Part shown: one piece after another, positions 16,726 through 24,036 of the stretch
Numbering within the stretch: the stretch's first letter is position 1
Layout of the letters: each line of letters opens with the position of its first letter
NCBI RefSeq assembly: GCF_011193355.1
Contig: NZ_CP049780.1
Location: 1,595,582 to 1,659,581, forward strand
Source: Streptomyces sp. JB150
Lineage (GTDB): Bacteria > Actinomycetota > Actinomycetes > Streptomycetales > Streptomycetaceae
Direction: 5' to 3'
Length of the DNA: 64,000 bases
Notes under the pieces: generated by a model
The model's database searches: none
The model's input: only the letters and a program-made list of their open reading frames with translations
Told to the model about the DNA's origin: nothing
Program-made: the position numbers and the translations under genes

Positions 16726-17521
16726 GTACCGCTTCCTGTTGTCCCGGCAGTGGGTGATCCTCACCCTTGTCGCCCTCGCGCTCATCCCGACGATGATCGA
16801 GCTGGGCTTCTGGCAGCTGCACCGGCACGAGCACAAGGTCGCGCTGAACCGGGTGATCGCGGACTCGCTGGCGTCGAAGCCGGTGCCGGCCGAGTCGCTG
16901 ACCGCGCCCGGAGCCGAGGTGAAGGACGCGGACCTGTACCGGCCGGTGACGGCGAAGGGCCGCTTCGACACCGGCCGCGAGGTCGTCGTACGCCGGCGCA
17001 CCAACGCGGACGACCAGGTCGGCTTCCACGTCCTCACCCCCTTCGTGCTCACCGACGGCAAGGTCCTGCTGGTCAACCGGGGGTGGATCCCCGCGGGTGA
17101 CCTCGGCGAGACCGCGTTCCCGAAGATCCCGGCGCCGCCGCGCGGCGAGATCACCGTCACCGGGCGGCTGATGGCCGACCAGACGACCGCCGAGAGCGGC
17201 ATCAAGAACGTCCAGGACCTGCCGGACCGCCAGATCATGCTGATCAACAGCGGGCTGGAGGCGAAGCGCCTCGGCGAGCAGGTCCTCGGCGGTTACGTCG
17301 AACTGACCGCGCCGCGCCCCCGCGGCGACCTCCCGCAGCTCCTCCCCGCCCCCGACCACGACGACATCGGCCCGCACCTGGCGTACGCCGTCCAGTGGTG
17401 GCTGTTCGCCGCCGCCGTCCCGGTCGGCTGGGTGGTCCTCGCCCGCCGCGAGGCCCGCGACCGGGCGCAGACGAGGGAACGGGACGACGAGACACCGGAG
17501 CCCGAGCCGGCCCCGGTGTAG
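16724..17521 (+). CDS. SURF1 family protein (cytochrome oxidase assembly)
   Basis: This 265-aa protein has one transmembrane helix at each end (about 9-27 and 221-240) and the extracytoplasmic SURF1 domain between them. Family motifs include GFWQLHRHEHK near 28-38, VLLVNRGWIP, and a C-terminal HLAYAVQWWLFA. SURF1 helps insert haem a into cytochrome c oxidase. The GTG at 16724 is favoured over the ATG at 16709 because it gives the typical MYRFLL start and lies 6 nt after a TAnnnT box. The C-terminal tail is rich in Glu and Pro. Confidence 0.9.
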   Translation: MYRFLLSRQWVILTLVALALIPTMIELGFWQLHRHEHKVALNRVIADSLASKPVPAESLTAPGAEVKDADLYRPVTAKGRFDTGREVVVRRRTNADDQVGFHVLTPFVLTDGKVLLVNRGWIPAGDLGETAFPKIPAPPRGEITVTGRLMADQTTAESGIKNVQDLPDRQIMLINSGLEAKRLGEQVLGGYVELTAPRPRGDLPQLLPAPDHDDIGPHLAYAVQWWLFAAAVPVGWVVLARREARDRAQTRERDDETPEPEPAPV

Positions 17522-17560
17522 CCGGGGGCGCAGGCCGGGCCGGGTGGAGCCGGAGCCGTG

Positions 17561-17615
17561 GTGCAGCCGGAGCGCGAGCCGGCCCCACGGTGCAGCCGGA
17601 GCGCGAGCCGGCCCC
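17561..17615. repeat. 26-bp direct repeat upstream of the GH15 gene
   Basis: The same 26-bp sequence, beginning GTGCAGCCGGAGCG, occurs at 17561-17586 and 17590-17615 with a 3-bp gap. It lies in the 173-bp spacer between surf1 and the GH15 gene. Confidence 0.7.
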
Positions 17616-17694
17616 GCGAAGCCCGAGCCGTCCGTTACGACCGGCGCCCGATCCCGCCCCGATTGGCCCCCGGTCCGCCGGGAACCCGCACTCC

Positions 17695-19482
17695 GTGCAT
17701 CCCCGTATCGAGGACTACGCGCTCATCGGCGACGAGCAGACGGCGGCGCTCGTCGGCCGGGACGGATCCGTCGACTGGCTCTGCCTGCCCCGCTTCGACT
17801 CGGGCGCCTGCTTCGCCAAGCTGCTCGGCGACGAGGAGAACGGCCACTGGAAGCTGGCCCCGAAAGGGGCCGAGGGTCCCTGCACCCGCCGCGCCTACCG
17901 CCCCGGCACACTGGTGCTGGACACCGAGTGGGAGACCCCGCAGGGCGCGGTGCGGGTCACCGACCTGATGCCGCAGCGCGACCGCGCCCCCGACCTCGTC
18001 CGCATCGTCGAGGGCCTGAGCGGCAGCGTCACCATGCACGGCGTACTGCGGCTGCGGTTCGACTACGGCTCGATCGTGCCGTGGGTGCGCCGCTCCGACG
18101 GCCACCGGGTGGCCGTCGCGGGCCCCGACTCGGCATGGCTGCGCAGCGAGCCCCCGGTCGACACCTGGGGCAAGGACTTCTCCACCCACTGCGAGTTCAC
18201 GGTCCGCGCGGGCGAGCGGGTCGCGTTCGTGCTCACCTGGCACCCCTCGCACGAACCGCGCCCGCCGCTGGTCGACCCGTACGAGGCGCTGGAGCACAGC
18301 GTCGCCGACTGGCAGGCCTGGTCGGCCCGGTGCCGCTACGAGGGCCCGTACCGCGACGAGGTGCTCCGCTCCCTGATCACCCTGAAGGCGCTCACCTACG
18401 CCCCGACCGGCGGCATCGTCGCCGCGCCCACCACCTCCCTGCCCGAGGAGATCGGCGGGGTACGCAACTGGGACTACCGCTACTGCTGGCTGCGCGACTC
18501 CACCCTCACCCTCGGCGCCCTGCTCGCGGCGGGCTACCGGGAGGAGGCCGAGGCGTGGCGCGAGTGGCTGCTGCGCGCGGTCGCGGGCGACCCGGCCGAC
18601 CTGCAGATCATGTACGGGCTGGCGGGCGAGCGGCGGCTGCCGGAGACCGAGCTGCCCTGGCTGCCGGGGTTCGCCGACTCCCGGCCGGTGCGGATCGGCA
18701 ACGCGGCCGTCAAGCAGGTGCAGCTGGACGTGTACGGCGAGGTGATGGACACCCTGTCGCTGGCCAGGAGCGCGGGCATGGAACTGCTGCCCCAGGCCTG
18801 GGACATCCAGCGGTCGATGGTGGACTTCCTGAGCCGGGCCTGGCGGGAGCCGGACGAGGGGCTGTGGGAGGTGCGCGGCGGGCGCCGGCACTTCGTCCAC
18901 TCCAAGGTGATGGTGTGGGTGGCGGCCGACCGCGCGGTGCGCGCCCTGGAGCGTTACCCGCAGCTCAGGGGCGACCGGGAGCGCTGGGAGGCGCTGCGTG
19001 ACGAGGTGCACCGCGAGGTGTGCGAGCGCGGCTACGACCCCGCGCGGAACACCTTCACCCAGTCCTACGGCTCACGGGAGCTGGACGCCGCGCTGCTGCT
19101 GATCCCGCGCGTCGGCTTCCTGCCCTCCGACGACCCGAGGGTGCTGGGCACCATCGACGCGGTCCGCAAGGAGCTGAGCCACGGCGGCCTCATGCGCCGC
19201 TACAGCGTCCTGCACACCACCGTCGACGGGCTGCCCGGCGACGAGGGCACCTTCCTGGTGTGCTCGTTCTGGCTGGCCGACGCCCTGCACCTGACGGGCC
19301 GTACGGAGGAGGCCCGCGAGCTGTTCGAGCACCTGGTGGGGCTCGTCAACGACGTGGGTCTGCTGGCGGAGGAGTACGACCCCTCGACCGGCCGCCAGCT
19401 CGGCAACTTCCCGCAGGCCTTCAGCCACATCGGACTGGTGAACACCGCCCTCGCCCTGTACGGGGGCGAGCGGGCAGGATAG
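17695..19482 (+). CDS. Glycoside hydrolase family 15 protein (glucoamylase/trehalase-like)
   Basis: This 595-aa protein has a beta-sandwich N-terminal region and a GH15 (alpha/alpha)6 barrel. The catalytic-acid region is EEIGGVRNWDYRYCWLRDS (251-269), and the second conserved active-site region is AEEYDPSTGRQLGNFPQAFSH near the C terminus. Actinobacterial homologues without a signal peptide include cytoplasmic trehalases and glucan hydrolases; no signal peptide is seen here. The GTG start gives the conserved IEDYALIGD N terminus. It is followed after 5 bp by the SDR gene, suggesting an operon. Confidence 0.9.
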   Translation: MHPRIEDYALIGDEQTAALVGRDGSVDWLCLPRFDSGACFAKLLGDEENGHWKLAPKGAEGPCTRRAYRPGTLVLDTEWETPQGAVRVTDLMPQRDRAPDLVRIVEGLSGSVTMHGVLRLRFDYGSIVPWVRRSDGHRVAVAGPDSAWLRSEPPVDTWGKDFSTHCEFTVRAGERVAFVLTWHPSHEPRPPLVDPYEALEHSVADWQAWSARCRYEGPYRDEVLRSLITLKALTYAPTGGIVAAPTTSLPEEIGGVRNWDYRYCWLRDSTLTLGALLAAGYREEAEAWREWLLRAVAGDPADLQIMYGLAGERRLPETELPWLPGFADSRPVRIGNAAVKQVQLDVYGEVMDTLSLARSAGMELLPQAWDIQRSMVDFLSRAWREPDEGLWEVRGGRRHFVHSKVMVWVAADRAVRALERYPQLRGDRERWEALRDEVHREVCERGYDPARNTFTQSYGSRELDAALLLIPRVGFLPSDDPRVLGTIDAVRKELSHGGLMRRYSVLHTTVDGLPGDEGTFLVCSFWLADALHLTGRTEEARELFEHLVGLVNDVGLLAEEYDPSTGRQLGNFPQAFSHIGLVNTALALYGGERAG

Positions 19483-19487
19483 AGCCC

Positions 19488-20243
19488 ATGGATCTTGGAC
19501 TGAAGGACCGGGTGTACGTCGTCACCGGAGGCACGCGCGGCCTCGGCAACGCCTCCGCGCGGGAAATGGTCGCCGACGGGGCGAAGGTGGTCATCACCGG
19601 ACGGGACGAGAAGACCGTCGCCGACGCGGCGGCCGCGCTGGGCCCGGACGCGGTCGGGGTGGCGGTGGACAACGCCGACCCGCAGGCGCCCGAACGGGTG
19701 ATCGCCGCCGCGCGGGAGCGGTTCGGGCGGTTCGACGGCGTCCTCGTCAGCGTCGGCGGACCGCCCGCCGGGTTCGTCGCCGACACCACCGACGAGCAGT
19801 GGCGGACGGCGTTCGAGTCGGTGTTCCTGGGCGCGGTGCGGCTGGCCCGCGCGGCGGCCGCGGAGCTGGACGAGGGCGGCGTCATCGGGTTCGTGCTGTC
19901 GGGGTCCGTCTACGAGCCGATCGCCGGGCTGACCGTCTCCAACGGCCTGCGGCCCGGGCTCGCGGGCTTCGCCAAGTCCCTCTCGGACGAGCTGGGCCCG
20001 CGCGGCATCCGGGTGATCGGGGTGCTGCCGGGGCGCATCGACACCGACCGGGTGCGCGAGCTGGACGCCCTGTCCGCGGATCCGGAGGCGACGCGCGCGG
20101 CGTCCGAGTCGCAGATCCCGCTGCGCCGGTACGGCACGCCGCAGGAGTTCGGGCGGACGGCGGCGTTCCTGCTGTCCCCGGCCGCGTCCTATCTGACCGG
20201 TGTCATGGTGCCGGTGGACGGCGGGGCCCGGCACGGCTTCTGA
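19488..20243 (+). CDS. Atypical short-chain dehydrogenase/reductase (SDR)
   Basis: This 251-aa Rossmann-fold protein has TGGTRGLG (13-20) for NAD(P) binding. The usual catalytic YxxxK is replaced: the aligned positions are S151 and R155 in TVSNGLRPG, although the upstream Ser (LSGS, 138-140) is kept. This matches an SDR subgroup that looks like beta-ketoacyl-ACP reductases but lacks the catalytic tetrad, so its chemistry is uncertain. The ATG lies 5 bp after the GH15 stop. Confidence 0.88.
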   Translation: MDLGLKDRVYVVTGGTRGLGNASAREMVADGAKVVITGRDEKTVADAAAALGPDAVGVAVDNADPQAPERVIAAARERFGRFDGVLVSVGGPPAGFVADTTDEQWRTAFESVFLGAVRLARAAAAELDEGGVIGFVLSGSVYEPIAGLTVSNGLRPGLAGFAKSLSDELGPRGIRVIGVLPGRIDTDRVRELDALSADPEATRAASESQIPLRRYGTPQEFGRTAAFLLSPAASYLTGVMVPVDGGARHGF

Positions 20244-20276
20244 GCCGCACGGCTGCCGAGCCGCCTGCCGGGCCGG

Positions 20277-20855
20277 TCAGCTGACGCGCTCCGCGTGGTG
20301 CCTGGCGCCGCGCAGGCGGACCTCCGCGGGCAGCGCGGCCAGGCCCGCCGACTCGCGGGCGTGGGCCAAGGGCCGGTCGGTGAGGTCCCGCAGGGCGGTG
20401 CCCGGGTCGGTGTCCGGTTCCAGCAGCAGCCGTACGCGGGCCTTCGGGGCGGTGCGGCGGCCGGTGAGCCGGACGTGGGCGCGGGCGACGCCGTCCAGCC
20501 CGGCCGTCTCCGTCTCCAAGGCGTCCTCCAGGGCCCGGCCCCGCAGGTGCGCTCCCTCGCCGTCGCCGGTGTCGACCAGGACCTCGGTCAGCCGATGGCG
20601 GCGCAGCACGGCGGCCAGCCACCACAGGGCGAGCAGGAGGAGCACGGCGAGGACGGCGATGACGACGGGCCACCACCAGCCGGGGCCCCGCCAGCGGGTG
20701 CGTTCGCCCGCGCTGAGCAGCACGTCGTCGCGGCCCTGGTGGATCCACCAGGAGGGTGCCGGCGCGCCGAGGCCGACGGCGAGGACGGAGCCCCCCAGCA
20801 CGAGGAGGACGAGCCCCAGGAGGCCGAGCAGGACGCGGTTGACGGTCGTGGCCAC
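20277..20855 (-). CDS. amaP: Alkaline shock response membrane anchor protein AmaP
   Basis: This protein of about 192 aa has two N-terminal transmembrane segments (about 8-28 and 55-80) and a C-terminal cytoplasmic domain in which VRLTGRRTAPKARVRLLLEPD resembles the Asp23-like fold. AmaP anchors Asp23 to the membrane in Staphylococcus. It is the last gene of a five-gene minus-strand cluster. Two GTG starts compete: 20864 (4-bp overlap with the upstream stop) and 20855 (AAAGGG 8 nt upstream); I prefer 20855. Confidence 0.8.
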   Translation of the reverse strand: MATTVNRVLLGLLGLVLLVLGGSVLAVGLGAPAPSWWIHQGRDDVLLSAGERTRWRGPGWWWPVVIAVLAVLLLLALWWLAAVLRRHRLTEVLVDTGDGEGAHLRGRALEDALETETAGLDGVARAHVRLTGRRTAPKARVRLLLEPDTDPGTALRDLTDRPLAHARESAGLAALPAEVRLRGARHHAERVS

Positions 20856-20860
20856 GCTTC

Positions 20861-21487
20861 TCACCCTTTCCGTCCGGGCCGCCGGACGCGCACGGACAGG
20901 GTGGGCGGCCGGGCCAGGCCCAGGGACGTGACCGCCTCGCCGAGCACGGCGTCCAGATCGGCGCGGACGTCGTCCAGTTCGCGGAAGTGGGACACCGCGC
21001 GGACGTCGGCTTTCCGGCGGCGCACGCGTACCCGGGCCGACTGCACACCCGACACGTCCATGGCCCGGTCGCGCAGCATGGCCGCGGCGGCCGGCCGGTC
21101 CAGCACGGCGCGCACGTCGGGGTGGGTGCGCCGCATCGGCAGCAGGGAGCGCAGGCCGGGCGTGAGGGCGAGGAGGAGCAGCCAGAGACCGAGGGCCGCG
21201 GCGACGGCGGCGCCGGTGAGGACCCAGACGTCGTCCAGGGGCCGTTCGGCGAGCTGCCCGGCGAGCGCGCGGCGCCAGCGCATGCCCGGCCGGCCCGCGC
21301 GGACGGCGGCGATGTCGTAGAGGAAGAGGCCCACGAGGGCGAGCAGCAGCACGGCGGCGATGCCGGCGGGGACGCGGCGCGCGGACCAGAACCGGCGGGC
21401 GGTGCCCGGCGTGGTCGCGTCCGGAGCGTCCTTCTCCAGGACCGGCACCGGCCGGGTGGTGCCCGGGGAGCCGTGGGGTTCGCTCAT
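20861..21487 (-). CDS. DUF6286 domain protein of the Asp23 cluster
   Basis: This 208-aa protein has two transmembrane helices (about 40-62 and 90-112) and a C-terminal soluble domain with DVSGVQSARVRVRRRKADVRA. It matches the DUF6286 proteins that accompany Asp23 and AmaP genes in actinobacteria. It resembles AmaP in layout and may be a paralogous anchor. It overlaps the upstream Asp23 stop by 4 bp. The function is unknown beyond the envelope-stress context. Confidence 0.8.
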   Translation of the reverse strand: MSEPHGSPGTTRPVPVLEKDAPDATTPGTARRFWSARRVPAGIAAVLLLALVGLFLYDIAAVRAGRPGMRWRRALAGQLAERPLDDVWVLTGAAVAAALGLWLLLLALTPGLRSLLPMRRTHPDVRAVLDRPAAAAMLRDRAMDVSGVQSARVRVRRRKADVRAVSHFRELDDVRADLDAVLGEAVTSLGLARPPTLSVRVRRPGRKG

Positions 21488-21861
21488 CGCGTCCTCCCCT
21501 GTGCCGTGGCGGACGCCGGCGGGTACAGCCGCTCCACCTGGACGGCGACCTCCGGCACGTCGAATCCCACCAGCGCGCCCACCCGCTCCCTGACGTGCCG
21601 GCGTACGGCCCGGCAGCGGGCGCCGACGTCGGCGGGATAGCCGAGTTCGAGGTGGACGCGGACGCGGGCGGTGTCGTGACGGACGACCACGGTCGCGTGC
21701 GGCGGCGTGGCCTCCGCGGGCAGCTCGCCCGCCGCCTCACGGGCCGCCTGGGAGGCGATCTTGGCGACGACCCGGTCGGCGATCCGGGTCGCGCCGCGCT
21801 CGCCCGGCGGCACGGCTGTCGGGGGACGCGAGATTCCGGCCCCCTCGCTCACCCCGGTCAC
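21484..21861 (-). CDS. Asp23/Gls24 family envelope stress protein (second copy)
   Basis: This 125-aa protein has the Asp23 pattern: an N-terminal RIADRVVAKIASQAAREA helix, a beta-rich middle (ATVVVRHDTARVRVHLELGY) and a C-terminal region (VRERVGALVGFDVPEVAVQVERL). It overlaps both neighbours by 4 bp. Asp23 proteins form membrane-associated assemblies under envelope or alkaline stress. This copy is shorter and more divergent than the one at 22058-22546, suggesting hetero-assembly. Confidence 0.85.
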   Translation of the reverse strand: MTGVSEGAGISRPPTAVPPGERGATRIADRVVAKIASQAAREAAGELPAEATPPHATVVVRHDTARVRVHLELGYPADVGARCRAVRRHVRERVGALVGFDVPEVAVQVERLYPPASATAQGRTR

Positions 21862-22043
21862 CGCCGCCGGTCGTCACGCGGACGGAACAGGTCGCCGAGG
21901 TCCATGTCCCCCTCCAGGAACCGGCCGACGACGAACCCGACGGCACCCAGGGCCGCCACCAGCAGGAACGCGCCGAATCCGCCGAAATATCCGGCGAAGC
22001 CCAGCGCCATACCGGCGATCAAGCCGACCACGGCCATGCTCAT
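21858..22043 (-). CDS. Small DUF2273-like membrane protein
   Basis: This 61-aa protein is almost entirely two hydrophobic Gly-rich helices (about 3-22 and 24-42) followed by a charged tail ending RPRDDRRR. Small proteins of this kind (DUF2273-like) typically sit inside Asp23/AmaP operons. AGGAG lies 7 nt before the ATG; the stop overlaps the next start by 4 bp. It is probably part of the membrane anchor complex. Confidence 0.75.
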   Translation of the reverse strand: MSMAVVGLIAGMALGFAGYFGGFGAFLLVAALGAVGFVVGRFLEGDMDLGDLFRPRDDRRR

Positions 22044-22057
22044 GCTGCGCTCCTATG

Positions 22058-22546
22058 TCACTGGATCCGGGGCTCCGGCTGTTCCTCGTCCTCCTCGTCC
22101 GGGAGCTTGACGTCGCTGACGGCGATGTTGACCTCGACCACCTCGAGGCCAGTCATCCGCTCCACGGCGCCGATGACGTTCTCCCGCACGTCGCGGGCGA
22201 CGTCGGCGATCGCGAAGCCGTACTCGACGACGATCTCCAGGTCGAGCGCGGTCTGCTTCTCGCCGACCTCGGCCTTCACGCCGCGGGTCACCGACTTCGC
22301 GCCGCCGGGCACCCGGTCGCGGACGGCGCCGAAGGTGCGGCTGAGGCCGCTGCCCATGGCGTGCACACCCTCGACGTCCCGGGCGGCGAGCCCGGCGATC
22401 TTCTCCACCACGCCGTCGGCGATGGTGGTGCGCCCCCGGGAGCCGGGGTCGCCGCCGCCGCGCTGGGTGGCCTTGCGGGTCTGCACCGGCGAGTCGGTGC
22501 CGCCCTCGGAGGTCTGCGTCCGGTTCCGGTCGGTCATGTCGGTCAT
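22058..22546 (-). CDS. Asp23/Gls24 family envelope stress protein (first copy)
   Basis: This 162-aa protein has a disordered Thr/Gly-rich N terminus (1-40), then the Asp23 domain: RTTIADGVVEKIAGLAARDVEGVHAMG, TALDLEIVVEYGFAIADVA and GLEVVEVNIAVSDV, ending in an acidic tail. It heads the minus-strand cluster of five genes. The first ATG (22546) is used, with GAGAGGG upstream; a second ATG three codons later is also possible. Confidence 0.9.
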   Translation of the reverse strand: MTDMTDRNRTQTSEGGTDSPVQTRKATQRGGGDPGSRGRTTIADGVVEKIAGLAARDVEGVHAMGSGLSRTFGAVRDRVPGGAKSVTRGVKAEVGEKQTALDLEIVVEYGFAIADVARDVRENVIGAVERMTGLEVVEVNIAVSDVKLPDEEDEEQPEPRIQ

Positions 22547-22633
22547 CGCCGTACGTCCCTCTCGGTCGTCGTTCTTCGACCACCGTAAGCCGGGTTGCTC
22601 GGTCGCGCGCTGTGGATGGGGCACGCTGGAGCA

Positions 22634-23353
22634 ATGACGGAGCGTTGGACGCGGGCAGTACGCGAACAGTTGGGTCTCGGCAGGATCCTGCCTCTGGGTG
22701 ACGCGCGCGATGGTGCGTGGATCACGGAGGACGCGGCACGGGCGGTGCTGCGGGGCGCCGTGGACGGGGTGACGGGTGTCCGGCTGGGCGACCTGCGGAT
22801 CGGCCTGGCCGACCCGGAGCACACCTACGATCCGGCCGTACCGGCCCCGCCGAGCGCGCTGCCGCCGGGGCCACTGCGGGTCACGGCGGAGCTGGCGGCC
22901 GTGGCGGCGCTGCCGCTGCCGGAGTCCGCGGCGCGGGTACGGCTCGCGCTCGCGGAGGTCTCGGCGCGGCGGCTGGGGCTGCGGGTCGCGGAGGTGGACC
23001 TGCGGGTGACGGACCTGCTGGACGAGGATCCGGGCCCGGCCGCGGTACGGCCGCCCGAGCCGCCGGCCGCGCCCGAGCCCGACCCGGGCGACGCGGCGCG
23101 CGTGGCGTCCGTGGCGCTCTCCGTGCCCGGCGTCGCCCGCCTGACCGGCGCGCTGGGCGGCATGGGCCGCGGCGTGCACGTCGAGCGGCCACGGGACGGC
23201 GACGACGCCCTGGCGCGCCGGCACGTCTGGCTGGAACTGGCCGTCCTCGCGGATCACCGTGCCGTGGAGGTGGCCCGCGAGGTCCGCGCCCGCGTGGGCG
23301 AGGCCCTGCCGGACCACCCGACGGTGGCGGTCCTGGTCACGTCGGCGGGCTGA
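22634..23353 (+). CDS. Asp23-associated actinobacterial protein (nucleopolyhedrovirus P10-like name)
   Basis: This 239-aa protein is transcribed divergently from the Asp23 cluster, 87 bp away. It has two similar halves separated by a Pro/Glu-rich linker (about 138-155). Each half has a VPGV-type segment followed by a beta-rich region with a REVRARVGEALP-like helix, resembling diverged Asp23 domains. Streptomyces homologues carry the uninformative name nucleopolyhedrovirus P10 family. It is probably part of the same envelope system. The ATG at 22634 fits the conserved MTERWTRAVREQLG start. Confidence 0.7.
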   Translation: MTERWTRAVREQLGLGRILPLGDARDGAWITEDAARAVLRGAVDGVTGVRLGDLRIGLADPEHTYDPAVPAPPSALPPGPLRVTAELAAVAALPLPESAARVRLALAEVSARRLGLRVAEVDLRVTDLLDEDPGPAAVRPPEPPAAPEPDPGDAARVASVALSVPGVARLTGALGGMGRGVHVERPRDGDDALARRHVWLELAVLADHRAVEVAREVRARVGEALPDHPTVAVLVTSAG

Positions 23354-23512
23354 GCGACACAGCCACCCGCCACGCCCGCGCACCCGGCCGCCCGCCGTGC
23401 CGCGGCGACCGCCGCGCGGTGTGCGCACTCCTCCGAACGGGCGAATCGCGGGCGAAGCCGCTGGGCAGTGACCGCACCCCTGGCTCCGGGCGGACTGGGG
23501 CAGCGCTGCCCG

Positions 23513-23944
23513 TCAGCGCTCCGGCTGTGCGTGGGACGGACCTGCCTGCGGCGCCGCCTCCGCTGCCGCTGCCGTGGCGTCGTAGGCGGCTCGGGCCTGG
23601 GCGATCGCGCCGCGGTGCCGCTCCGCCCACTCCACGAAGCCGGTCAGGTGGGAGTACAGCTCTCGCGCCATGGCAGTGAGGCTGTACTCGACCTTCGGCG
23701 GCACGGTGGGATGAACGGTCCGTGTCAGCAGACCGTCGCGTTCGAGCCTGCGCAGGTTCAAGGTGAGCATCCGTCGGCTGATGCCTTCGATGGAGCGTTC
23801 CAGCTCAGTGAACCTGATGGGGCCACGGGCGGCGGCGACCAGGATGCTGATGCTCCACTTGCCCGCCACATGGTCGATGACCTCGACGAGTGGACACGCC
23901 TCGGCGGTGACCTCCTCGGACACATGCGTGTGACTGCGGGACAT
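23513..23944 (-). CDS. HxlR family winged-helix transcriptional regulator
   Basis: This 143-aa protein has the HxlR/MarR-like fold: ACPLVEVIDHVAGKWSISIL with the conserved early Cys (C17), a recognition region RFTELERSIEGISRRMLTLNLRRLERDGLL (43-72) and a wing PPKVEYSLT. It has a strong ribosome-binding site (AAGGAGG) 8 nt before the ATG. It is divergent from an MFS exporter gene with a good dyad between them, so it probably represses the exporter and itself. A Cys-based redox or electrophile sensor is possible. The C-terminal tail is Ala-rich. Confidence 0.92.
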   Translation of the reverse strand: MSRSHTHVSEEVTAEACPLVEVIDHVAGKWSISILVAAARGPIRFTELERSIEGISRRMLTLNLRRLERDGLLTRTVHPTVPPKVEYSLTAMARELYSHLTGFVEWAERHRGAIAQARAAYDATAAAAEAAPQAGPSHAQPER

Positions 23945-23973
23945 AAAAGTGCCTCCTTACCCGAACGGCCAGG

Positions 23974-23997
23974 GTTACAGAAGATGGCCGCTGTAAC
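23974..23997. promoter_or_regulatory. Candidate HxlR operator
   Basis: GTTACAG (23974-23980) and CTGTAAC (23991-23997) form a perfect 7-bp dyad with a 10-bp spacer, centred between the divergent HxlR and MFS genes. GTTAC/GTAAC dyads are typical for this regulator family. Confidence 0.65.
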
Positions 23998-24002
23998 AAA
24001 TA

Positions 24003-24026
24003 GTGCGCCAAAGGGTGCGCCAAAGG
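24003..24026. repeat. 12-bp perfect tandem duplication before the MFS gene
   Basis: GTGCGCCAAAGG occurs twice in direct succession (24003-24014, 24015-24026). The second copy supplies the first bases of the AGGAGG ribosome-binding site (24024-24029), so copy number changes the promoter-to-start distance. Confidence 0.8.
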
Positions 24027-24036
24027 AGGTTCGACC

